From contig NZ_FNZN01000005.1 of assembly GCF_900109345.1 (NCBI RefSeq), positions 124,001 to 188,000 of the forward strand: a DNA stretch of 64,000 nucleotides, read 5' to 3'. This document shows, in pieces, positions 53,386 through 61,382 of this stretch (position 1 is the first letter of the stretch; each line of letters begins with the position of its first letter). The stretch is from Maribacter orientalis (GTDB lineage: Bacteria; Bacteroidota; Bacteroidia; Flavobacteriales; Flavobacteriaceae). The notes beneath the pieces are model-generated. The model made no database searches and was not told where the DNA came from. It saw only the letters and a list, made by a program, of their open reading frames with translations. Made by a program: the position numbers and the translations under genes.

Positions 53386-55560
53386 TTAATCCCATTGTGG
53401 ACGGATACCGGGAGCAAATGGAAATTTAAGGGACTTATAATATTCTAAACTTTGGGTCGGTTTTTCAACACCTTCGGGCAATTCTTTTTGCGAAAATGTT
53501 TGAAAATATAATAAACATGCATCTCGCCACCATTTAGCTTCCTTTAATTGAATTTGTAAAAGCATTTTCACTTCGTTATACTCACTTTCAGTTACATAAG
53601 GTTTTACATCATCCCAAGTATGAATCATAGTATTCACTTCATTGACACCTTCTTGATATTTTAGAGCAATACCATCCCATAGGGTATTTCCATTCTGCAA
53701 TTTATAGTCCCATGAAACATGATGAAACCAAAGAAGATATTCTTCGGGAATAGTGTTTATATCATTAAATGTTTTCTCTAAATATGGGGCGTATTGCTCA
53801 GTAGCATTACTTCCAGATGGTGTACGGTCAAAACCAATACCATTGGCGTCTGCTTTATGATAGTATACAGGATTCCAATCTGGCCTACTTAAATTATCGA
53901 CCCAAGGGCCAGGTCCATAATGGTGACCGGTGTCAAAAATATGATGTAAGCCCAACGGATTCATGTAATTAACTACGGTCTCTCGAGAAGTAAGCATTAG
54001 TTTTTTTACGGGTTCAATAAAATCTTGTTTATTACTATAGGTAGCTCTCAACCATTCATCAGCAATTTTTTCAGAACTTAAATAAGGATCCCATGCCATA
54101 CGACCAAAGCCATACCAATTAGCTTGAGCAAAAGGATGTCCGGTCCAATTTAAATCAGTTCCAATATTGGCAACACCTGCAATACCAGTTATGGCATTAC
54201 CATGCAAACTGCCGTCAATAACTTTTGCTACCGTGGCGCCTTTGCCTTTTTGATACGTATCTGTACTTAAGACTTCTTCAAAAAGTTTCGGCAAGAAAAC
54301 TAAATGGCTACTAAAGCCTAAATACTCTTGTGTGATTTGAAACTCCATTACTAATGGAGTTTTTTTCATAGCCCCGAACATGGGGTGAAATGGTTCTCGA
54401 GGTTGAAAATCTATTGCTCCGTTTTTCACCTGAACTAAAACATTGTCCTTAAACTTACCATCATAAGGTAAGAATTCATCATAGGCTTGTTTTGCCCTAT
54501 CGGTATCGTCGTGTTCAGAATAAACGAAAGCTCTCCATATAACATTACCACCAAATGGTTCTAATGCAGTAGCCATCATATTAGCGCCATCTACATGATT
54601 GCGACCATAGTTTTGTGGTCCTGGTTGGCCTTCTGAATTGGCTTTAACCAAAAATCCGCCAAAATCAGGAATTCGCTTATATATTTCAGCTACTTTATCT
54701 GACCACCATTTTTGAACCTCTGGATTAAGTGGGTCGGCAGTTTTTAATTTGCCAATTTCGATAGGTGCAGAAAAGCGAGCAGTTAAATAGACTTTAATTC
54801 CATATCCTCTAAAAACATCGGCCAGGGCTTCAACTTTTTCTAAATACATAGGTGTGAGCACTAAGGCATTGGCGTTTACATTAGTAATAACTGTTGAATT
54901 AATGCCAATAGATGTATTTGCTCTTGCATAATCGATATAACGTTGATCAATATATTCTGGTAATTTTTGCCAATTCCATAATGAAAATCCTGCATAACCA
55001 CGTTCTACACTACGATCAAGATTGTCCCAATGGTTCAACATTCTTAAATCTATTTTAGGACTATCAACTAAGTCAATATATTTTAATTTTTTATGTGTTT
55101 GCATTAAATGTAAAAACCGAAAAGAGGCATACAGTATTCCTATATCTTTTTTTGCACTAATAAGGGTAATCGATTTTTTTTTATAGGTCAATGATTTGAT
55201 TAAAAATCCTTCGTCTGATAATACCTCAATATCATTATGAATCAAATCTTTTAAATCTTTTGGTAGGTTTTGATATATGTCAACAATTAGTGAGTTATCT
55301 GAACTTACGTCGTTTGAGTACTGTACTGGGGTATTTAGCATTTGAGGTAACGCCAGGGAAAACTCTTTCTTTGCATTTTTTAATATATCACTATCCTCTT
55401 TAAAATATACAGAACTTACTATTTCGGCATAATCGTTACGTAATTCCGTATTTTCTATTTTATCATATTTCAACCAAAGTTTATAGCCATCTGCCTGCTG
55501 GCTATGTAGCGAAGTGGCTGTAAGTAGAAATAGGATTATGAATACGTTTATATGTTTCAT
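53386..55560 (-). CDS. GH67 alpha-glucuronidase
   Basis: 724 residues with signal peptide (MKHINVFIILFLLTATSLHSQ). Family features: LDLVDSPKIDLRMLNHWDN-like entry (IDLVDSPKIDLRMLNHWDN), DLGGFLVKANSEGQPGP-like Glu (DFGGFLVKANSEGQPGP), and KNGAIDFQPREPFHPM with the catalytic Asp plus LVMEFQITQEYLG with the Glu. It removes (methyl)glucuronic acid from the end of xylo-oligosaccharides. First gene of the operon; the 517-bp gap upstream should hold its promoter. No SusC/SusD pair accompanies it here. Confidence 0.94.
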   Translation of the reverse strand: MKHINVFIILFLLTATSLHSQQADGYKLWLKYDKIENTELRNDYAEIVSSVYFKEDSDILKNAKKEFSLALPQMLNTPVQYSNDVSSDNSLIVDIYQNLPKDLKDLIHNDIEVLSDEGFLIKSLTYKKKSITLISAKKDIGILYASFRFLHLMQTHKKLKYIDLVDSPKIDLRMLNHWDNLDRSVERGYAGFSLWNWQKLPEYIDQRYIDYARANTSIGINSTVITNVNANALVLTPMYLEKVEALADVFRGYGIKVYLTARFSAPIEIGKLKTADPLNPEVQKWWSDKVAEIYKRIPDFGGFLVKANSEGQPGPQNYGRNHVDGANMMATALEPFGGNVIWRAFVYSEHDDTDRAKQAYDEFLPYDGKFKDNVLVQVKNGAIDFQPREPFHPMFGAMKKTPLVMEFQITQEYLGFSSHLVFLPKLFEEVLSTDTYQKGKGATVAKVIDGSLHGNAITGIAGVANIGTDLNWTGHPFAQANWYGFGRMAWDPYLSSEKIADEWLRATYSNKQDFIEPVKKLMLTSRETVVNYMNPLGLHHIFDTGHHYGPGPWVDNLSRPDWNPVYYHKADANGIGFDRTPSGSNATEQYAPYLEKTFNDINTIPEEYLLWFHHVSWDYKLQNGNTLWDGIALKYQEGVNEVNTMIHTWDDVKPYVTESEYNEVKMLLQIQLKEAKWWRDACLLYFQTFSQKELPEGVEKPTQSLEYYKSLKFPFAPGIRPQWD

Positions 55561-56077
55561 TTTAGGATTTTTTGTAAGCAGATCACTTTTAAAAATAGGA
55601 TAATTCTATTGATAATTATGCATTTAAATTAACGTGCATGCCAATAACAATTGAAAAGAAAAGCGAAATTAATTTTTAAATTACCCCTGAATTAAACGTT
55701 TTCCGTGGCCTATAGCTCTTTACTGTTAAAAAGATGAATAGTAATATTTGTTACTAAAACCCTTTCGTTAATTCCAAATTGTATAAAGTCTTTATTTTAG
55801 TCCGTAATTAAAAAGGTTTCGTTTTCCCCGTCTTTATAATCCACATAGTTTAAATATTGCTGAGATAAAGATTACACGTGCATTTATGTTTGTCAGAACA
55901 ACACCTGGAAGTTACCAATTAAAACAATAAAGGAGATGTTCGAAACGATGAAATCTTTTGGATATCAAGGTGTTAGGCAGATGTGTTAAAAGTTGATCTT
56001 TAATTGTTGTTCTCCTTGTATTTATTGCGCTGCATTTGGTGATATTTCAATAATGAAATTGTATTTACCTTTGTAAT
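55561..56077. other. 517-bp divergent region upstream of the xylan operon
   Basis: Should hold promoters for GH67 (minus) and the TauE/SafE gene (plus). A TACCTTTG box (56066-56073) only 4 bp before the TauE/SafE ATG would give a leaderless mRNA, so I do not call it. A near-repeat CGTGCAT occurs at 55632 and 55878. No gene supported. Confidence 0.5.
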
Positions 56078-56833
56078 ATGGATGAATGGTATGCTTATCC
56101 CTTGTTAATTTTTGTTGGCTTTATTGTTGGTTTTATTAATACAGTTGCAGGTGGCGGTTCTTTACTTTCATTACCTATCCTAATTTTTCTTGGTTTGCCA
56201 TCAACTTTAGCAAATGGTACTAATAGGGTAGCTGTCATATTTCAAACTGCAATAGCAACCGCTGGCTTTAAAAGTAAAGGAGTTTCAACGTTTCCATTTA
56301 ATTTATACTTAGGTTGCTCTGCATTTATTGGCTCTATAATTGGTGCCAATTTAGCAGTTGATATTAGTGGGGCTTTATTTAATCGAATTTTAGCAGTTGT
56401 TATGATATGCGTAGTTCTAATTATAGCATTTGGTCCAAAAATAAGTATCAACGAGGTTCAGGAACGACTAACGGGAAAATATTTGTGGTTAGGTATCATT
56501 GCGTTTTTCTTTTTTGGAATTTATGGTGGTTTTATAAATGCGGGTATAGGGTTTATTATAATTCTTTTTCTTCATTATATAAATAAGATGACGTTAGTGC
56601 GTGCTAATGCGACCAAAGTAGCTGTTGTTTTTATGTATATGGTATCTGCTTTAGTAGTTTTTGCTTGGAATGACCAAGTGAATTGGAAAATCGGATTAAT
56701 ATTAGCCATTGGTAATGGAAGTGGTGCTTGGTTTGCTAGTCGAGTTTCAGTAAAAAGGGGAGATGGTTTTGTGAAAAAGTTTCTCATTGTTATGGTGTCT
56801 ATACTAGCAATTAAACTTTGGTTTTACCGATAA
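56078..56833 (+). CDS. TSUP (TauE/SafE) family permease
   Basis: 251 residues with eight hydrophobic segments. VGFIVGFINTVAGGGSLLSLPIL (quoted in part, about 14-36) is the signature of the TauE/SafE sulfite/organosulfur exporter family, with a second half-repeat at IYGGFINAGIGFIII. Substrate unknown. It starts 39 bp before the DegT aminotransferase gene; the two may be co-transcribed. Confidence 0.88.
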   Translation: MDEWYAYPLLIFVGFIVGFINTVAGGGSLLSLPILIFLGLPSTLANGTNRVAVIFQTAIATAGFKSKGVSTFPFNLYLGCSAFIGSIIGANLAVDISGALFNRILAVVMICVVLIIAFGPKISINEVQERLTGKYLWLGIIAFFFFGIYGGFINAGIGFIIILFLHYINKMTLVRANATKVAVVFMYMVSALVVFAWNDQVNWKIGLILAIGNGSGAWFASRVSVKRGDGFVKKFLIVMVSILAIKLWFYR

Positions 56834-56871
56834 TTTAAACAAGATTTGTATAACTATTAAAACTAGAAAGA

Positions 56872-58065
56872 ATGCCAGGATTTGAATTATTTGGTGAAAG
56901 TGAAAAAAGTCAAGTACAAGATGTATTAGATTCTGGAGTGCTCATGCGTTATGGTTTTGATGGTATGCGAAATAACCACTGGAAGGCTTTAGAGCTTGAA
57001 AAGGCATTGGCACAAAGAATGGGTGCCAAACATGCGCAAGTGGTAAGTAGCGGTACTGCAGCGCTTACAGTGGCATTGGTAAGTGCAGGAGTAGGGGCAG
57101 GTGATGAAGTTATTATGCCAACATTTACGTTTGTAGCAAGTTTTGAATCTATTTTAGCAATTGGCGCAGTACCAATTTTAGTTGATGTAGATGATACATT
57201 GACCTTAGACCCTTCTGCTGTGGAACATGCTATTACTGATAAAACAAAAGTGGTTATGCCTGTTCATATGTGTGGTTCTATGGCAGACCTTAGAGCTTTA
57301 AAAGCTATATGTGATAACCATAACCTGCTGTTGTTAGAAGATGCCTGCCAAGCAATTGGCGGTAGTTTTGATGGAAAGCCTTTAGGCAGCTATGGTGATT
57401 TAGGTTGTTTTTCTTTTGACTATGTAAAAACTATTACTTGTGGCGAAGGCGGAGCAATAATAACGAACAATGAAAAGTTTAAAATAAATGCAGATCATTA
57501 TTCTGATCATGGTCACGACCATGTCGGGAGTAATAGAGGTACGGAAACTCATCCGTTTTTAGGATATAATTTTAGAATATCTGAATTGAATGCAGCGGTC
57601 GGTTGTGCTCAAATTAAACGATTAGATGATTTTGTGACTATTCAGAAAAACCATTATTCCAAATTAAGAAATAGTATAGATTCCCTTTCTAATATCACTT
57701 TTAGAAGAGTGCCTGACGGTGGTATAGAGAACTATTCATTTTTATCGTTTTTCTTACCAACAGAAGAGTTAGCAAAAAAGGCCCACACAGCTTTAGGTGA
57801 AGCTGGTGTTGATGCTTGCTTTTATTGGTATGATAATAATTGGCATTATTATAAAAAATGGGAGCATTTGACTAAAATGAAATCTTTAGGAAAACTTCCA
57901 CAGGAAGTTGTAAACCAATTACCAGACTATTCCATATCAGATTTCTCTAAATCTGATGCTTGGGTAGGTAGAACTATTTCGTGCCTAATAAAACTGAGCT
58001 GGACAGATGAACAGGTTGCTGAACGTGCTATTAAAATGAAAGAGGTTTTAGCAAAATTTGCCTAG
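56872..58065 (+). CDS. DegT/DnrJ/EryC1-family PLP aminotransferase
   Basis: 397 residues, fold type I. GTAALTVALVSAGVGAGDEVIMPT (in part), DACQAIGGSFDGKPLGSYGDLG and the PLP lysine in SFDYVKTITCGEGGAI. Such enzymes make amino sugars or related compounds. No sugar-nucleotide genes flank it, so the substrate is open. Ends 4 bp from the convergent rib gene. Confidence 0.92.
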   Translation: MPGFELFGESEKSQVQDVLDSGVLMRYGFDGMRNNHWKALELEKALAQRMGAKHAQVVSSGTAALTVALVSAGVGAGDEVIMPTFTFVASFESILAIGAVPILVDVDDTLTLDPSAVEHAITDKTKVVMPVHMCGSMADLRALKAICDNHNLLLLEDACQAIGGSFDGKPLGSYGDLGCFSFDYVKTITCGEGGAIITNNEKFKINADHYSDHGHDHVGSNRGTETHPFLGYNFRISELNAAVGCAQIKRLDDFVTIQKNHYSKLRNSIDSLSNITFRRVPDGGIENYSFLSFFLPTEELAKKAHTALGEAGVDACFYWYDNNWHYYKKWEHLTKMKSLGKLPQEVVNQLPDYSISDFSKSDAWVGRTISCLIKLSWTDEQVAERAIKMKEVLAKFA

Positions 58066-58069
58066 AATT

Positions 58070-59206
58070 TTAATAGGCAACATTTTCTACAATTTCTAAT
58101 CCGTAACCTACAATTCCAACACGTTTTGCTTGGGTACTATTGGTCATAAGCTTCACTTTGTGTATACCCAAATCATGTAGTATTTGAGCTCCTATGCCAA
58201 AGTCACGGTTATCCATTTCTATTTTAGGAGCTTTGGTAATACCTTGTTTTTGTAGCTCTTTAAGCTCTTTTAATCTAGAAAGAAGATTAAGTGATTCAGA
58301 ATCTTGATTTATAAAAACAATGGCACCTTTACCTTCTTGATTTATTTTTTTGAACATATCCTCTAATTTCTCGTCAGGGTTATGTGTTAAGGTTCCTAGT
58401 ATGTCGTTGTTGATTAATGTAGAGTTAATACGAGTTAAAATTTTATCTTCAGAAGACCATGAACCTTTGGTAAGGGCAATATGAACATGGTTATTAGTAG
58501 TTTGTTTGTATGCCCGTAACCTAAAGTCTCCAAATCTTGTAACAATGTCAAAATCAATTTCCTTCTTAATTAAACTATCATGCTCCATTCTATAAGCAAC
58601 CAAATCTTCAATAGAAACAATTTTTAAATTGAACTTCTTAGCTACTTTTACTAATTGAGGAAGTCGTGCCATACTACCATCTTCATTCATGATTTCTACA
58701 ATAATCCCGGCAGGTTGTAACCCTGCTAATCTTGCAAAATCAATAGCAGCTTCTGTATGCCCTGTACGTCTTAAAACTCCCCCTTCTTTAGCTACCAAAG
58801 GAAAAATATGTCCAGGTCTTGCCAAGTCATGAGGTTTGGTGTCGGTTTCAGTCAAAGCAATAACAGTTTTAGATCTATCACCCGCAGAAATACCTGTAGT
58901 CACACCTTTTCCTCTTAAATCTACTGAAACGGTAAAAGCTGTTTCTAAAGGATCGGTATTATTACTGACCATCATATGCAATCCTAAATCTTTACACCTA
59001 CCTTCAGTTAAAGGAGCACAAATAAGACCTCTACCATGGGTGGCCATAAAATTGACGGTTTCTGGGGTCGCCAATTCTGCAGCAGCTAAAAAATCACCTT
59101 CGTTCTCACGATTTTCATCATCAACAACAATGATAACTTTTCCTAAGCGAATATCTTCAATTGCTTCTTCAATAGTGTTCAATCGTATTTTTTTAAGATC
59201 AGTCAT
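58070..59206 (-). CDS. RibB-type DHBP synthase with degenerate GTP cyclohydrolase II half
   Basis: 378 residues from the ATG at 59206 (an ATG at 59272 adds 22 residues lying inside lptF-like DNA). Residues about 1-205 are a full 3,4-dihydroxy-2-butanone-4-phosphate synthase: VDDENRENEGD, HGRGLICAPL, GISAGDRSKT, HIFPLVAKEGGVLRRTGHTEAA. Residues about 208-378 follow RibA, but the zinc motif SECLTGDVFGSLRCDC is replaced by NSTLINNDILGTLTHN (about 261-276), so no cysteine is left. It makes a riboflavin precursor; the second half is likely regulatory or structural. 10 bp after the LptF/G gene. Confidence 0.88.
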   Translation of the reverse strand: MTDLKKIRLNTIEEAIEDIRLGKVIIVVDDENRENEGDFLAAAELATPETVNFMATHGRGLICAPLTEGRCKDLGLHMMVSNNTDPLETAFTVSVDLRGKGVTTGISAGDRSKTVIALTETDTKPHDLARPGHIFPLVAKEGGVLRRTGHTEAAIDFARLAGLQPAGIIVEIMNEDGSMARLPQLVKVAKKFNLKIVSIEDLVAYRMEHDSLIKKEIDFDIVTRFGDFRLRAYKQTTNNHVHIALTKGSWSSEDKILTRINSTLINNDILGTLTHNPDEKLEDMFKKINQEGKGAIVFINQDSESLNLLSRLKELKELQKQGITKAPKIEMDNRDFGIGAQILHDLGIHKVKLMTNSTQAKRVGIVGYGLEIVENVAY

Positions 59207-59216
59207 TTTTAAACAA

Positions 59217-60719
59217 TCAGCTTTTATCTTTTTTCTTAAATATTTTTTTGAAGAAATCTGAAATAAATCCAAAATTCACCATTCCCTTGTCCTCGGTTGC
59301 CCTTTTGGTAAGAAAAACACCTAAGGGTAGCATTATCAATGTTGAAAGCCAAGCACCTAACATAGGGTGAATGTTACCCTCTTTAGCATAATTACTAGCA
59401 AAAACCCCGATGAAATAGTAGATTAGGAAGAGTACAATCGCAATGACCATTGGTAATCCCAATCCGCCTTTTCTAATAATGGCACCAAGGGGAGCCCCTA
59501 CGAAAAATAATATAATACATGAAAAGGCCAAGGCATACTTATTATGAAGCGACAGAATATGCATGTTGTAGATTTTATATCTTTTCTGCATTTCTTCTTT
59601 TTTACCGCTTACAGTGCCCAGAATACTACTAGTACCATTTTTGGCGGTAGTTAATATTTGTATCTGTTGCCAATCGGGGAAAAGAACAAGAAAATTCTCC
59701 ATTATGGAGTCTTGCAAGGCAGTATTGGCCTTAGCCTTAATTGCTTTATCGGCTGAGATGGAATCTTTTTTTGATACCATGTCAGCTTTCGTAGAATCAG
59801 TGTTCTTTGTTATTAAAGGAACAAAGATGCCGCTTCTGCTTTCAATATTTTTTGAAAATGCACGAACAATATTGTAATTATCTCCGCGTAAAGAGTCAAT
59901 GTCTTTAGTAAGACGTGAGATATTTTTCATTTTATCTGTACTGATATCTCGTTCTTCTTCTAACTCATCATTATTTATATCCGGAATTTCGATATTCATA
60001 GTATACGTGTCGAAATTAGCTTGTGCAAAAGGAAATTTCATTTTGCTGTCATTGCTTTTTGTTTCAACATCATTATAATAATGACCATCTCGTAATACAA
60101 GTTGAATTAAGTCAGATTCTTCACTACTAATTAATTCACCAGTCTTAGCTTTTATTACCGTAATATTAAGATTTGACTTGGATTTTTCATGTATGATAAC
60201 ATTTTTTAAAAAACGGTCATTATCACCATACTTCTCGTCAACTTTTATATTCATTCCCTCAAAATCGCTAAATACACCCTCTGATACTACAGCAGCTGGT
60301 TTTACCTTAGCAATATTTCTTCTAAGATTATATATTTTTCTTTGGGATAAAGGGATAACGTTATTAGCAAAGAAGAATGTTACGCCTCCAAGAATAGTTA
60401 CAAAAACTATTAAACTTAACATTGACCGCTGTAACGAAATGCCCGAAGCTTTCATCGCAGCAAATTCATAGTTTTCTGCTATGGATCCGAAAGTTAAAAT
60501 GGAAGATAAAAGTACGGTTAAGGGTAAAACTTTTTCAGTAAGATCTGGCATTAAATAGAATAGAAACTTACCGATAATTACAATATCTAAACCTTTACCC
60601 GCTAGGTCATCAATAAAAAGCCAAATCGTTTGAAATATGAAGATGAACATCAATATTACAAACGAACTGACAAAATTAAAGACGAACCTTGATAGGATAT
60701 ATCGGTCTAGTATTCTCAA
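59217..60719 (-). CDS. LptF/LptG family permease
   Basis: 500 residues: membrane helices at about 10-115 (RILDRYILSRFVFNFVSSFV), a periplasmic beta-jellyroll (about 125-370) and three helices near the end (ALAFSCIILFFVGAPLGAIIRKGGLG). In Lpt systems this protein with LptB2 lifts lipopolysaccharide out of the inner membrane. The Bacteroidota single-gene form is longer than E. coli LptF because of an extra soluble region around 250-340. Neighbour of lolA and ftsK in a likely envelope cluster. Confidence 0.88.
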   Translation of the reverse strand: MRILDRYILSRFVFNFVSSFVILMFIFIFQTIWLFIDDLAGKGLDIVIIGKFLFYLMPDLTEKVLPLTVLLSSILTFGSIAENYEFAAMKASGISLQRSMLSLIVFVTILGGVTFFFANNVIPLSQRKIYNLRRNIAKVKPAAVVSEGVFSDFEGMNIKVDEKYGDNDRFLKNVIIHEKSKSNLNITVIKAKTGELISSEESDLIQLVLRDGHYYNDVETKSNDSKMKFPFAQANFDTYTMNIEIPDINNDELEEERDISTDKMKNISRLTKDIDSLRGDNYNIVRAFSKNIESRSGIFVPLITKNTDSTKADMVSKKDSISADKAIKAKANTALQDSIMENFLVLFPDWQQIQILTTAKNGTSSILGTVSGKKEEMQKRYKIYNMHILSLHNKYALAFSCIILFFVGAPLGAIIRKGGLGLPMVIAIVLFLIYYFIGVFASNYAKEGNIHPMLGAWLSTLIMLPLGVFLTKRATEDKGMVNFGFISDFFKKIFKKKDKS

Positions 60720-60724
60720 TAGTT

Positions 60725-61369
60725 CTAATTTCTTAGAATGAAATAGCCTTCATCCTTATATTTAGCTTCATCAAAAGTAAATAAGGTTTTGGACAAAACT
60801 TCGTCTGTTTTAAAAGAATTAACAGTGATTGTAGTCTTAGTGCCGTTCTTGCCTGTTTCAATTAATTTATAAATATGCATTGTGCCCATATCTATACCTA
60901 ATAATCTCGATTTAATTTCGGTATCAGAATCTATTGGTGTCAATTTCACATATTGAATTTTCCTTCCTTGTATATCCTGTAATATATCCCAGGCATAATT
61001 ATGACCTTCTTTATAAAAAGTCAACATTTTTGAAGGTGTCATTGCATCTTCATCATCAGATTTGTCTTCGATGGTGACTTCTTCATTTTCTGGTACAATA
61101 GTATATACTTTCTTACCATCGTATAATTGTTGAGATCCTAGATAATTGAAAATGTATTTGTTGCCTGCAAGTGTAACATCACCTCTGGTTTCTTGGTTAA
61201 TACCTGCTTCAACGTTCTTTAAATCGAACTTGAAATCAACATAGATATTATTGTAGCTCTGTACCTTAGTATAGACTTGATCTAATAACGCTTTAGCCTT
61301 ATCAGCTTCTTGGGCATTAGCAAATGTTGCGGTAAGCATAATCGTTAATACAATAATAATTTTTTTCAT
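60725..61369 (-). CDS. lolA: LolA-family outer-membrane lipoprotein carrier
   Basis: 214 residues from the ATG at 61369; an ATG at 61390 overlaps the ftsK stop and adds 7 residues. Signal peptide (MKKIIIVLTIMLTATFANAQ). The half-barrel fold is seen in VYTKVQSYNNIYVDFKFDL, ETRGDVTLAGNKYIFNYLG and GIDMGTMHIYKLIETGKNG. LolA takes released lipoproteins across the periplasm. It follows ftsK and precedes the LptF/G gene. Confidence 0.85.
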   Translation of the reverse strand: MKKIIIVLTIMLTATFANAQEADKAKALLDQVYTKVQSYNNIYVDFKFDLKNVEAGINQETRGDVTLAGNKYIFNYLGSQQLYDGKKVYTIVPENEEVTIEDKSDDEDAMTPSKMLTFYKEGHNYAWDILQDIQGRKIQYVKLTPIDSDTEIKSRLLGIDMGTMHIYKLIETGKNGTKTTITVNSFKTDEVLSKTLFTFDEAKYKDEGYFILRN

Positions 61370-61382
61370 TTCTTTTTTTATA

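Noticed and set aside
55880-55990. Short plus-strand frames upstream of the TauE/SafE gene, one with an AAGGAG before its ATG
   Set aside because: Only 14-17 codons and no conservation evidence; may be leader-like but cannot be supported.
56066-56073. TACCTTTG box just before the TauE/SafE start
   Set aside because: It would place the transcription start at the ATG, and the nearest TTG is 27 bp upstream, longer than the usual spacer.
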